In this document: positions 16,652 to 25,429 of the stretch, in pieces
How the letters are laid out: each line of letters opens with the position of its first letter
How positions within the stretch are numbered: the stretch's first letter is position 1
Assembly (NCBI RefSeq): GCF_008180195.1
Contig: NZ_VTAV01000001.1
Location: forward strand, 248,001-312,000
DNA: 64,000 nt
DNA from: Sphingobacterium phlebotomi
Lineage (GTDB): Bacteria; Bacteroidota; Bacteroidia; Sphingobacteriales; Sphingobacteriaceae
Reading direction: 5' to 3'
Made by a program: the position numbers and the translations under genes
The notes under the pieces: generated by a model
Database searches by the model: none
What the model was told of the DNA's origin: nothing
What the model saw: only the letters and a program-made list of their open reading frames with translations

Positions 16652-19600
16652 CATATAGATTTCAATAAATGCAACGCATAATCAATACTATTAACGTTGC
16701 TCAATGCCAACCTAAGTTGCCCCTTTACTTCTTTTAAATTCGATATCGCAGGATGCGCTTGTACGAAAGCCAGCACTTTTCCAAATTGATCGGATTCAAA
16801 ATAACTGGATTTTGGATTGTTGACAAAATAACCTTTCAGCGTATTCTTTTTAAAGGAAATCTTCTCGAAACCAATCTGTTTACCCAGCCATTGCAGACGC
16901 AACGTATTGAATAGTTCATAAACAGGTTTGGGTATCGTACCAAAACGATCCTCCAGCTCTTTTTCGAATGTCGCTAGCTGTTGTTCATTGTCTAGTTTTC
17001 CGATCTCGTTGTAGAGATTGTAGCGCTCTCCGATATTGGTGACATATTCATCTGGAATCATGACCTCGAGATCGGTGTCTATTTGGGTAAAAGTCACATA
17101 CTTTTTATCCTTTTCATCGGCAAATAGTTTCCCAAATTCGTCTTCTTTTAGTTCCTGGACGGCTTCGTCGAGAATCTTGTTGTACATCTCAAAGCCGATT
17201 TCGGCAATAAAACCGGATTGTTCGGCACCCAAAAGGTTTCCGGAGCCACGTATATCCAGATCACGCATCGCGACATTGAAGCCTGATCCTAATTCCGAAA
17301 ACTCTTCTAAAGCCGAAAGACGCTTATACGCTTCGTTCGTTAATGTGGATAGCGGCGGACTTAATAGATAACAGAAGGCCTTTTTGTTGGAACGTCCTAC
17401 ACGCCCACGCATCTGGTGGAGGTCGCTGAGCCCAAACATGTGCGCATGGTTGATAATAATGGTATTGGCATTTGGAATATCCAGACCCGCTTCGATGATC
17501 GTCGTAGCGACCAATACATCAAAGTCGTGGTTGATGAATTTCAGCATGACATCTTCCAGTTCGTCGCCTTCCAATTGCCCATGGGCAATACCTACGCGTG
17601 CACCTGGTACCAGCTTTTGAATCATCGCACCCAGCTGAGGTAGATCAGCTACCCTGTTATGAATGAAAAATACTTGTCCGTTTCGCTCAAGTTCGTAGGA
17701 AACCGCTTCCTGTATGAGTGTTTCGTTAAACACATGGAGCTCTGTTTGTACGGGCTGTCTATTGGGAGGTGGTGTGGAGATTATGCTTAAATCACGCGCA
17801 CCCATTAGCGAAAAATGCAGGGTACGCGGAATAGGGGTCGCGGTTAAGGTTAATGAATCTACATTTTCCCGCATCACTTTGAGCTTCTCTTTGACGGAGA
17901 CACCAAACTTTTGTTCCTCGTCAATAATCATCAATCCTAAATCTTTAAACTTAACGTCTTTACTGACCAATCGGTGCGTGCCGATGATAATGTCTATTTT
18001 ACCTTCTGCCAGGCGGGATAATGTATCTTTAATCTGTTTCGAGGATTTGAATCGGTTGATATAGTCAATATTCGCCGGCAATCCTTTTAGACGTTCACTG
18101 AACGTACGATAATGTTGCAGAGCTAATATCGTCGTTGGAACCAACACGGCGACCTGTTTGCTGTCCGCTACAGCTTTGAAAGCTGCCCGGATAGCAACCT
18201 CCGTTTTTCCGAAGCCTACATCCCCACATACCAATCGATCCATCGGATGAGGTGATTCCATATCCCGCTTGACATCGTTGGTTGCCTTTTCTTGATCTGG
18301 TGTATCTTCGTAAATAAAAGATGCTTCGAGCTCGTTTTGTAAGTAAGTATCGGGACTGAATGCATTTCCCGTTTGGGCTTTCCGCTTAGCGTATAGTTTA
18401 ATAAGGTCGCGCGCAATGTCTTTGACCTTTTTCTTGGTTGTCTTTTTCAGCTTGTCCCAGGCATCTGTTCCAAGTTTATTCATTTTAGGAACAGTGCCTT
18501 CCTTGCCGGAATATTTAGATATACGGTTTAGGGAGTTGATATTGACATAGAGCAGGTCGTTGTCCGCATAGACCAAACGAATCATTTCCTGTGTCTTACC
18601 ATTGACTTCTACCTTTTCCAGCCCGGCGTATTTACCCACGCCGTGGTCGATATGTGTGATGTAATCACCCGGTTTCAGGTCGCGCAGTTCTTTCAGCGTA
18701 ATCGCCTGTGAACGTTCATAACCTTTTTTACGTTTGTATTTATAGTAGCGATCAAAAATTTGGTGATCCGTGTAACAAGCGAATTTTTGCTCATCATCAC
18801 GAAAACCCTCCCGTAGCGCACGGTGTACGGGAATGAAAGTGACCGATTTGTCAATATCTTCCAGGATAGTGAAAATCCGTTCGATTTGTTTTGTAGAGTC
18901 TGAAAAGATCAGGTTTTGTATACGATGTTTTTCATTCTCTTTAAAATTATGGATAAGCAGGTTAAAATCTTTGTTGAACGAGGGCTGTGGATGCGTATCA
19001 AATAACAGGGTTTCATCTGCTTTGTAATAAAATTGCTTACCAAATTCGATGTTGGGGAAGTCGAAAAGCATTTCTCCAAAAGAACGATCAGTCGTGAAGG
19101 TAACTCTTGGATCTACCCATTCACTATTGGCTTTAATATCCTTCTCGGGCAATGCTTTCCAGAATTCCGAAGCTTTTTTGTAACCATCTTTCAAGATATC
19201 TAGCGTGAACTGTACGTCTTTTAGCCAGATAACACTATCGCGGTCGATATATTCCAATAAGGAGATATGATTGTTGGACAGGAATTTAGCCTGCACATTG
19301 GGTACAATAGTTACCGTATGTATCTTACTCACCGATAGTTGTGTTTCCACATCAAACGTACGGATACTTTCTATATCATCACCAAAGAACTCAATCCGAT
19401 AGGGAAGGTCGTTGGAAAAGGAAAAAATATCGACAATTCCTCCTCGGATGGCAAATTGTCCAGGTTCATATACGAAATCTACACGCTCAAAATCATATTC
19501 ATAAAGAAATTCATTGATGAAATCAATGCTCAGTTTACTCTGCTGCGTGATGCTGAGGGTGTTTTTTTCCAGATCATCCCGATTAATAACTTTTTCAGCA

Positions 19601-19983
19601 ATAGCTTCCGGATAGGTGACGAGCATTTTAGGTAATTCCGAAGTATGGTTTAGTGCGCTTAGTGCCTCTGCACGTTGCAATACATGGGAAGCGTCTGTTT
19701 GTGTAAATTCAAATGCCTTACGAAACGAGGCCGGAAAAAACAAAATTTGTTTGTCTAGCACACTTTCCAAATCACTTAAAAAATAGGAGGCTTCTTCGTG
19801 TGTGGGTAAGATAAAAATGAAAGGTCTTTCTTGCAATATATAAGCCGCCGCTGCTGTTACCGCATCGGATGAACCAATGAGTCCTTTCAGGTGAACCTTC
19901 GGATTCTTTGCCTGTATACTTTTAACCAGTGATTTTACTTTATCGCTTTGCGCGTACTTATCGAGAATTTCTTGTATACCCAC
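16636..19983 (-). CDS. mfd: Transcription-repair coupling factor Mfd
   Basis: About 1115 residues from a GTG start at 19983; the frame is open upstream to 20046, but that part overlaps the neighbouring gene, and a TATTTTTG box lies 22 bases before the GTG. Order of domains: UvrB-like module (~1-340, FVYEPGQFAIRGGIVDIFSF), RNAP-interacting CarD-like domain (~450-530, LKPGDYITHIDHGVGKYAG), ATPase with Walker A DVGFGKTEVAIRAAF and Walker B LMIIDEEQKFGV, TATPIPRTLH, helicase C-domain with QMRGRVGRSNKKAFCYLL, and a C-terminal TRCF domain. It displaces stalled RNA polymerase and recruits UvrA. The extreme C-terminus is supplied by an intergenic repeat. Confidence 0.96.
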   Translation of the reverse strand: MGIQEILDKYAQSDKVKSLVKSIQAKNPKVHLKGLIGSSDAVTAAAAYILQERPFIFILPTHEEASYFLSDLESVLDKQILFFPASFRKAFEFTQTDASHVLQRAEALSALNHTSELPKMLVTYPEAIAEKVINRDDLEKNTLSITQQSKLSIDFINEFLYEYDFERVDFVYEPGQFAIRGGIVDIFSFSNDLPYRIEFFGDDIESIRTFDVETQLSVSKIHTVTIVPNVQAKFLSNNHISLLEYIDRDSVIWLKDVQFTLDILKDGYKKASEFWKALPEKDIKANSEWVDPRVTFTTDRSFGEMLFDFPNIEFGKQFYYKADETLLFDTHPQPSFNKDFNLLIHNFKENEKHRIQNLIFSDSTKQIERIFTILEDIDKSVTFIPVHRALREGFRDDEQKFACYTDHQIFDRYYKYKRKKGYERSQAITLKELRDLKPGDYITHIDHGVGKYAGLEKVEVNGKTQEMIRLVYADNDLLYVNINSLNRISKYSGKEGTVPKMNKLGTDAWDKLKKTTKKKVKDIARDLIKLYAKRKAQTGNAFSPDTYLQNELEASFIYEDTPDQEKATNDVKRDMESPHPMDRLVCGDVGFGKTEVAIRAAFKAVADSKQVAVLVPTTILALQHYRTFSERLKGLPANIDYINRFKSSKQIKDTLSRLAEGKIDIIIGTHRLVSKDVKFKDLGLMIIDEEQKFGVSVKEKLKVMRENVDSLTLTATPIPRTLHFSLMGARDLSIISTPPPNRQPVQTELHVFNETLIQEAVSYELERNGQVFFIHNRVADLPQLGAMIQKLVPGARVGIAHGQLEGDELEDVMLKFINHDFDVLVATTIIEAGLDIPNANTIIINHAHMFGLSDLHQMRGRVGRSNKKAFCYLLSPPLSTLTNEAYKRLSALEEFSELGSGFNVAMRDLDIRGSGNLLGAEQSGFIAEIGFEMYNKILDEAVQELKEDEFGKLFADEKDKKYVTFTQIDTDLEVMIPDEYVTNIGERYNLYNEIGKLDNEQQLATFEKELEDRFGTIPKPVYELFNTLRLQWLGKQIGFEKISFKKNTLKGYFVNNPKSSYFESDQFGKVLAFVQAHPAISNLKEVKGQLRLALSNVNSIDYALHLLKSICSFFP

Positions 19984-20005
19984 GTAATGCCAGATCTTGT
20001 TTTTG

Positions 20006-20013
20006 CAAAAATA
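20006..20013 (-). promoter_or_regulatory. -7 box before mfd
   Basis: Minus strand TATTTTTG matches TAnnTTTG, 22 bases before the GTG at 19983. It supports that GTG as the mfd start over any upstream ATG. Confidence 0.4.
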
Positions 20014-20020
20014 GTAAATT

Positions 20021-20566
20021 CTACACCAAACTATACTCCATCGCAAAGTTCATCATTTCCTCCATATCTTTCTGTAAATCGAACTGCAGATCCTCATGCA
20101 GTTTATCGAATTTATTGATGGTGGTTTTGATACGTGCTCTTACATAATCATGCAGCTTGGAAGCACTATGCACACCAGATTTTTCAAAAAGACGTGGAAA
20201 TCGACGGAAAGCCTCATTTAGGATATAGATGCGACAATCGACTTCGCTGTATTTGTCTTTTGTGATCTTTTCGTGTTCGTTAACTATGCCGCTGGCTTGT
20301 CGGATAAGACTTTGAAGTTCCTTGTAGTTGCTATAAACAGGGATATTCTTGACGGAATTTCTGCCTTTGGCAAAGAGGGTTGCTAATCCTTCTTTGAGTT
20401 TCTCGATACGATCTTCCAGATCAATCTGGTCTTCTAATAGCTGAAAATGTAATTGCTTCATCAACATCTTGTCTTTACCAACTAGACGGACGAGTAACTT
20501 GTCTTTTTCCTTTTGTGGAAGATTTAAAACCGCTTCCTTTAATTCGGGTTGCTTGTGTAACGACAT
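20021..20566 (-). CDS. Conserved hypothetical protein, helical
   Basis: 181 residues, charged and largely alpha-helical, with no signal peptide or membrane segment. The opening KEAVLNLPQKEKDKLLVRLV and later LLEDQIDLEDRIEKLKEGL suggest coiled-coil stretches near 15-75; the C-terminal third has FDKLHEDLQFDLQKDMEEMM. I do not recognise a named family. It is upstream of mfd on the same strand (37-base gap to the mfd GTG) and divergent from an AraC regulator. Coding-like composition and sensible neighbours support it being a real gene. Role unknown. Confidence 0.75.
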   Translation of the reverse strand: MSLHKQPELKEAVLNLPQKEKDKLLVRLVGKDKMLMKQLHFQLLEDQIDLEDRIEKLKEGLATLFAKGRNSVKNIPVYSNYKELQSLIRQASGIVNEHEKITKDKYSEVDCRIYILNEAFRRFPRLFEKSGVHSASKLHDYVRARIKTTINKFDKLHEDLQFDLQKDMEEMMNFAMEYSLV

Positions 20567-20672
20567 GAGGTGAAGTTAAAAAGAATTTTTAACTCTTTGA
20601 CTTCAAACCTATATTCAGTAAAAAACACCATTAAAACCTGTAATTATACCATTGTTTGTGGAAATATCGCTA

Positions 20673-20680
20673 TATCTTTG
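20673..20680 (+). promoter_or_regulatory. -7 box right before the AraC-type regulator
   Basis: TATCTTTG matches TAnnTTTG, with TTG at 20652-20654 as a -33 candidate (18-base spacer). Only three bases separate it from the ATG at 20684, so the mRNA is either leaderless or translation begins at a later Met (for example 20732). Confidence 0.45.
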
Positions 20681-20683
20681 TAT

Positions 20684-21538
20684 ATGGTTTTAAAAATTCC
20701 TGTCATAGAGCAATGTACCGTTTCCGGAGATATGCAGCAAGGCATTATGGTGGAGGATTTGGCGGGTTATTTAGCCCGAAATAAAAACTTGATTTTTCCG
20801 CATCGCCATAATTTCTACCATTTGCTGCTCTTTACAAAAGGGGGAGGAAAACATACCATCGATTTTGAAACTTTCGATATCGTACCTTGGCAGATTTATT
20901 TTATGTCGCCCGGACAAATCCATTCCTGGTCTTTCGAAGGGGAAATGGATGGCTATGTCGTTAATTTCGATAAGGACTTCTTTAAAACCTTTTTACTTCG
21001 TCCGGATTATCTCGGATCTTTTTCTTTTTTCTCCGGATTCGTGCGGGATGAGGTATTTACGGTGAAGGAGGCGGAACGTGAAGTGATTGTAGATACATTC
21101 AAACGTTTACGAACGTATGTTCGCGATGTGGATTTTGCCCACATTTCGTTGTTATATATTTTCCATCTGCTGGAAAAGCAACGCGATCTGCCTAGTCCGT
21201 TACAAGAGGATATATATAATCGTACTTTGTTGCGTAACTTCTTGAACTTGATAGAATTAAATTATCGATCGCTGCGCCTGCCTAAAGATTATGCGGCATT
21301 ACTGTATATCACGCCGAATCACCTCAATGCCTTGTGCCAAGAAGTGTTGGGTTCGTCTGCTGGTGAGATTATTCGAAACCGGGTGCTTCTGGAGGCAAAG
21401 CGTTTACTGGTGATTAAAGATTATGCTATAGCGGAGATTGCCTACGAACTCAATTTTAACGATAATTCTTACTTTACAAAGTTCTTTAAAAAAGGGGAAG
21501 GAGTAACACCGGAAGAATTTAGGAAAAAGCATACTTAA
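20684..21538 (+). CDS. AraC family transcriptional regulator (cupin + HTH)
   Basis: About 284 residues from 20684. The frame is open back to 20570, but that extension is poor coding sequence and contains a full promoter, so it is not included. The N-terminal cupin-like half has FPHRHNFYHLLLFTKGGGKH near 40-60 and PWQIYFMSPGQIHSW near 68-82. The C-terminal AraC HTH contains YAALLYITPNHLNALCQEVL and IAEIAYELNFNDNSYFTKFFK, ending PEEFRKKH. Such regulators bind a small ligand in the cupin and activate nearby genes. The adjacent DUF983 gene begins 11 bases downstream and may be co-transcribed. The ligand is unknown. Confidence 0.9.
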   Translation: MVLKIPVIEQCTVSGDMQQGIMVEDLAGYLARNKNLIFPHRHNFYHLLLFTKGGGKHTIDFETFDIVPWQIYFMSPGQIHSWSFEGEMDGYVVNFDKDFFKTFLLRPDYLGSFSFFSGFVRDEVFTVKEAEREVIVDTFKRLRTYVRDVDFAHISLLYIFHLLEKQRDLPSPLQEDIYNRTLLRNFLNLIELNYRSLRLPKDYAALLYITPNHLNALCQEVLGSSAGEIIRNRVLLEAKRLLVIKDYAIAEIAYELNFNDNSYFTKFFKKGEGVTPEEFRKKHT

Positions 21539-21549
21539 TTAGTGTATAC

Positions 21550-21969
21550 ATGGAAAATAACAACGCATATACCATTAGCAAGTTTAAAGCGGCAACACAA
21601 TGTAGATGCCCCCGATGCCGAACAGGGAAAATTTTTGAAGGAGGTATGTTTCGCTTGAAAGGACAGAAAATGAATAAGAACTGTCCGCATTGCGGATTGA
21701 AGTTTGAAATGGAACCCGGATTTTTCTATGTGGCTATGTTCGTTAGTTACGCGCTTAACGTCGCAGAATTTGTGACTGTTTGCATTGCTGTATCTGTACT
21801 ATCTGGAGGTTCGGAATCACCTTGGCTTTATTTAACGGCATGTTTGTTAACAGCAGTTATATTCGCTGGAGTTAACTTCAGATATTCCCGGATTATACAA
21901 TTATATTGGCTGACTCCCAATCTACGTTTCAACGAGAAATATTATGGAGAGGCTTATAAGAAACAGTAA
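21550..21969 (+). CDS. DUF983 membrane protein
   Basis: 139 residues. Two CxxC-type pairs occur, CPRCRTGKIF near 19-28 and CPHCGLKFEMEPGFFYVAM near 45-63, followed by two membrane segments (VSYALNVAEFVTVCIAVSVL and LYLTACLLTAVIFAGVNF). That layout is typical of the DUF983 family, whose function is not established. It follows the AraC regulator by 11 bases and is probably in the same transcript. The stop codon is close to the convergent galE gene. Confidence 0.88.
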   Translation: MENNNAYTISKFKAATQCRCPRCRTGKIFEGGMFRLKGQKMNKNCPHCGLKFEMEPGFFYVAMFVSYALNVAEFVTVCIAVSVLSGGSESPWLYLTACLLTAVIFAGVNFRYSRIIQLYWLTPNLRFNEKYYGEAYKKQ

Positions 21970-22009
21970 TAGTGCGAGAGGCAATTGGATTGCTCCTCGC
22001 ACTATTGCC

Positions 22010-23038
22010 TTATCCAATCGGATTTTCCTTTAAGTACTTTTCCCAAGCCCATGCCGACGCCATCATCTCATCAATACCCAATTCTGCTTTCCAGCCCAAT
22101 TGGTTGGCAGACTTTGTGACATCTCCCCATACCTTGATAATATCGCCTTCGCGACGAGGACCTACTACATAATTAAGCTTCTGTCCGGAAGCCTTTTCAA
22201 ATGCTGCAATAGCTTCCAATACGGAGTAGCCGTTTCCAGTACCAACATTGAACACATCGTATTTGCCATTGGGATTTCCTTTTTCCAATAAACGGATGGC
22301 GGCTACGTGTGCTTTAGCCAAATCAACCACGTGGATATAATCGCGGATGCAAGAACCATCAGGCGTGTCATAGTCGCCGCCAAAGACGGTTAGTTTTTCC
22401 CGTTTGCCAATTGCCGTCTGGGTGATGAAAGGCAGGAGATTCTGTGGGACGCCGATAGGGAGCTCGCCGATCATTGCAGATGCATGCGCTCCGACCGGGT
22501 TGAAATAACGCAATGCGATAATATTATAATTGCCATAAGCGCTGGATGTCTCTTCCAATATCTCCTCTGCAATTTGTTTGGTATTTCCATAAGGCGAAGC
22601 TGCCTTTTTTACCGGAGCAGATTCTGTCACCGGTAGTGTATCTGGCTCACCATATACTGTGCAGCTGGAAGAAAATACAAAGTTGATATTCTTGCCTTGG
22701 TAGGCGTTCAGGAGGTTAATTAACGAGAAGAAATTGTTATGGTAATATTTCAGTGGTTTCTCTACGGATTCTCCGACGGCTTTCGAGGCAGCAAAATGAA
22801 TAATGCCGGTAATATCCGGATTCTCTTGAACAAAGGTTTTGACTTTAGCTTCATCACATAAATCAAACTGATGAAATTCCGGTCGGATACCAATAATTTC
22901 CGCTATCTGATCCAGAATTTGGATATTCGAGTTGGATAAGTTGTCGATAATAACCGGTGTATAGCCCGCGTTGTGTAATTCTACTACCGTGTGGGAACCG
23001 ATATACCCAGTTCCGCCGGTGACTAAGATTTTGCTCAT
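22010..23038 (-). CDS. galE: UDP-glucose 4-epimerase
   Basis: 342 residues, standard for GalE. NAD-binding [10 protein letters not shown] lies near 8-17, the catalytic Ser/Thr in [11 protein letters not shown] near 121-131, and the YxxxK pair in SPYGNTK near 148-154 (catalytic Tyr and Lys). [14 protein letters not shown] and [11 protein letters not shown] are GalE-specific. It interconverts UDP-glucose and UDP-galactose for LPS/exopolysaccharide sugars. Its ATG overlaps the stop of the upstream UXS-type gene by four bases, so the two are co-translated, suggesting a nucleotide-sugar operon next to the Kdo transferase gene. Confidence 0.95.
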   Translation of the reverse strand: MSKILVTGGTGYIGSHTVVELHNAGYTPVIIDNLSNSNIQILDQIAEIIGIRPEFHQFDLCDEAKVKTFVQENPDITGIIHFAASKAVGESVEKPLKYYHNNFFSLINLLNAYQGKNINFVFSSSCTVYGEPDTLPVTESAPVKKAASPYGNTKQIAEEILEETSSAYGNYNIIALRYFNPVGAHASAMIGELPIGVPQNLLPFITQTAIGKREKLTVFGGDYDTPDGSCIRDYIHVVDLAKAHVAAIRLLEKGNPNGKYDVFNVGTGNGYSVLEAIAAFEKASGQKLNYVVGPRREGDIIKVWGDVTKSANQLGWKAELGIDEMMASAWAWEKYLKENPIG

Positions 23039-24030
23039 TGGTCTTGATTATAATATGTGAAATTCTTTTGTTTTAACTCTTCTGAGGGCAATTGCTTATA
23101 GTAATTTAGGGTTTGGAGCAGACCCTCTTTACGATTCACTGCCGGGTTCCAGTTCAAAATCCGATTTGCTTTCCCGATATCTGGACGCCGCTGCTTCGGG
23201 TCATCTATGGGCAAGGATACGTAACGGATTTTAGATTGGTTCCCTGTTAAGGCGATGATTTCCCTAGCCATATCGTTTATGGTCAGTTCATCCGGATTTC
23301 CAATGTTCATAGGTTGCGTATAATCGGAGAGCAATAACCGAAATATTCCTTCGATTTGATCCAATACATAACAAAAAGAACGGGTCTGGCTTCCGTCTCC
23401 GAAAACAGTGAGGTCTTCGCCACGTAAGGCTTGGGCAATAAAAGTGGGCAATGCTCGTCCATCGTTTAAGCGCATACGAGGGCCATATGTGTTGAAAATG
23501 CGGACGATGCGCGTGTCTAGCCCGTGAACGTTGTGGTAAGCCATGGTCATGGCTTCTTGAAAGCGTTTAGCTTCATCGTATACACCCCGAGGGCCTACGG
23601 GATTGACGTTCCCCCAATATTCTTCCGGTTGTGGCGAAACTAAAGGATCACCATAGACTTCCGAAGTCGACGCAACCAAAATACGGGCGCATTTGCTTTT
23701 TGCCAATCCTAAAAGATTGTGTGTGCCCAACGACCCTACTTTCAACGTCTGAATCGGAATCCGTAGATAATCCACCGGGCTTGCGGGAGAGGCAAAGTGG
23801 AGGATATAATCCAATTTTCCCGGAACGTGTACAAATTTAGAAACATCATGGTGATAAAAGTCGAAATTGGGCAGTTTGAATAGATGTTCAATATTGCGGA
23901 GATCACCTGTAATCATATTGTCCATCCCGATAACATGGAAGTCTTCGGCAATAAAGCGATCACATAAATGCGAACCTAAAAAACCTGCTGCGCCCGTTAT
24001 GAGTATACGTTTCTTTTCTTGTTTATCCAC
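23035..24030 (-). CDS. UDP-glucuronate decarboxylase-type NAD-dependent epimerase
   Basis: 331 residues. An extended SDR with [14 protein letters not shown] near 13-26, [16 protein letters not shown] near 119-134, and the YxxxK in [10 protein letters not shown] near 149-158. [20 protein letters not shown] and [13 protein letters not shown] match the UXS/ArnA-type decarboxylase group, which makes UDP-xylose from UDP-glucuronate. Related epimerases share many of these motifs, so the product is probable rather than proven. It is the first gene of a pair with galE (four-base overlap) and divergent from the Kdo transferase gene. Confidence 0.85.
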   Translation of the reverse strand: MDKQEKKRILITGAAGFLGSHLCDRFIAEDFHVIGMDNMITGDLRNIEHLFKLPNFDFYHHDVSKFVHVPGKLDYILHFASPASPVDYLRIPIQTLKVGSLGTHNLLGLAKSKCARILVASTSEVYGDPLVSPQPEEYWGNVNPVGPRGVYDEAKRFQEAMTMAYHNVHGLDTRIVRIFNTYGPRMRLNDGRALPTFIAQALRGEDLTVFGDGSQTRSFCYVLDQIEGIFRLLLSDYTQPMNIGNPDELTINDMAREIIALTGNQSKIRYVSLPIDDPKQRRPDIGKANRILNWNPAVNRKEGLLQTLNYYKQLPSEELKQKNFTYYNQDQ

Positions 24031-24056
24031 GAACCGTTATAATGAATAAAGTTTAA

Positions 24057-24064
24057 TATCTTTG
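24057..24064 (+). promoter_or_regulatory. -7 box before kdtA
   Basis: TATCTTTG, a full TAnnTTTG match, 26 bases before the ATG at 24091. Confidence 0.4.
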
Positions 24065-24090
24065 ACGAATATAAGCATATTTTTATCAAC

Positions 24091-25353
24091 ATGCGTCTTC
24101 TCTACGACATAGGAATAGGCCTTTACACCATCCTGTTACGCTTGATCTCGCCATTTCACAGAAAGGCCAGATTATGGGTGGAGGGTCGTAAAGAGCTATT
24201 CGGCAGTATCAAACAAACGATTGAAAAGGACGTTAAACCGATATGGTTCCATTTTGCTTCGTTGGGTGAATTTGAACAGGGAAGATCGGTCATGGAAGCC
24301 ATCAAAAAAAAATATCCGAATGAAAAAATAATCATTACTTTTTTTTCACCGTCGGGGTATGAAATCCGAAAGAATACACCTTTAGCAGACTATGTGTTCT
24401 ATCTCCCTACCGATACGGCAAATCATGCCTGTAAGTTTTTGAATATCGTACAGCCTAAATTTGCGGTGTTTACGAAATACGAATATTGGTATCATTATTT
24501 TCGGGAACTTAAAAAACGGAATATCCCTTTATTCGTTATCTCAGCTATTTTTCGGGAGGAACAAGTGTTTTTTAAATGGTATGGCGGATTCTTTCGCGGA
24601 ATATTGAAACAGGTTAATTTTTTCTTTACCCAGAATACGGACTCGGTGCTTTGGTTGCGGGCTATTCGTATCAGACAAGCAGGGCTTGCTGGGGATACAC
24701 GCTTCGATCGGGTAGTGGAATTGCCTAAGCAGCGCCGTATCCTACCGGAAGTGGAACAGTTTCTGGGAGAACATGTGCAAGTATTGGTCGCTGGGAGTAC
24801 TTGGGCGCCTGACGAACGCTTACTTGCCGAATTATTGGCAGCGCAAAAAGGCTGGAAAATGATCCTGGCGCCACACGAAATTCACCAAACCCATTTACAG
24901 GAGATTAAACAACTGTTTCCCGATGCGTTATTTTTCTCCCATTTTGCCAAATACACGACGGTTGAAATAAAAAATGCTTCAATTCTGATTATCGATAATA
25001 TCGGGATGTTATCGTCTTTGTACGGTTATGGGCAACTGGCCTATATAGGCGGGGGCTTTGGTGTGGGGATCCACAATACATTGGAAGCTGCGACCTACGG
25101 TATACCGGTTGTTTTCGGACCGAATTATGCGCGTTTCCAAGAAGCGGTGGATCTTATGGAACTGGGGAGTGCATTCAGTGTGGGAAATGCTAAAGAATTG
25201 CAGGTGGTTGCACAGGCGTTGTCCGATGAAGAGAAGAGAACTATTGCCGGAGAGACGGCTCGGAAGTATGTGCAGGAAAAGGCGGGCGCTACGCAGATTA
25301 TTATGAAATATCTGGAGACGGAGGGGTTGGCCGGACAAGACGCTGTAGTATGA
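24091..25353 (+). CDS. waaA: 3-deoxy-D-manno-octulosonic acid (Kdo) transferase
   Basis: 420 residues. An N-terminal hydrophobic helix (YDIGIGLYTILLRLI, near 5-19) would tether it to the inner membrane. The Glycos_transf_N domain contains WFHFASLGEFEQGRSV near 52-67 and FFSPSGYEI near 86-94. The C-terminal GT-B half has VLVAGSTWAPDERLL near 232-246, ILAPHEIH, and GGGFGVGIHNTLEAATYGIP near 318-337, a donor-site signature. It transfers Kdo to lipid A precursor. Divergent from the UXS-galE pair, so the region carries envelope-sugar functions. Confidence 0.93.
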   Translation: MRLLYDIGIGLYTILLRLISPFHRKARLWVEGRKELFGSIKQTIEKDVKPIWFHFASLGEFEQGRSVMEAIKKKYPNEKIIITFFSPSGYEIRKNTPLADYVFYLPTDTANHACKFLNIVQPKFAVFTKYEYWYHYFRELKKRNIPLFVISAIFREEQVFFKWYGGFFRGILKQVNFFFTQNTDSVLWLRAIRIRQAGLAGDTRFDRVVELPKQRRILPEVEQFLGEHVQVLVAGSTWAPDERLLAELLAAQKGWKMILAPHEIHQTHLQEIKQLFPDALFFSHFAKYTTVEIKNASILIIDNIGMLSSLYGYGQLAYIGGGFGVGIHNTLEAATYGIPVVFGPNYARFQEAVDLMELGSAFSVGNAKELQVVAQALSDEEKRTIAGETARKYVQEKAGATQIIMKYLETEGLAGQDAVV

Positions 25354-25359
25354 AAAGAA

Positions 25360-25384
25360 ACCTACCTGTGGAATGCAGGCAGGT
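25360..25384 (+). terminator. Hairpin after waaA
   Basis: CCTACCTG (25361-25368) pairs with CAGGCAGG (25376-25383), one mismatch, with A/T extending the stem by one pair and a 7-base loop. It starts 7 bases after the stop. No T tract, so the terminator call is tentative. Confidence 0.4.
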
Positions 25385-25429
25385 GCTCTCGTCAATTAAG
25401 ACTTATCTAATAGATGAAAATTAAAGACG

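Noticed and set aside
19984..20046. Upstream ATG for mfd
   Set aside because: It would overlap the neighbouring gene and encode atypical residues; the GTG at 19983 with a -7 box in front fits known Mfd lengths.
20570..20683. Longer N-terminus for the AraC regulator
   Set aside because: The stretch contains a full TAnnTTTG box and poor coding sequence, so it is promoter DNA and not translated.
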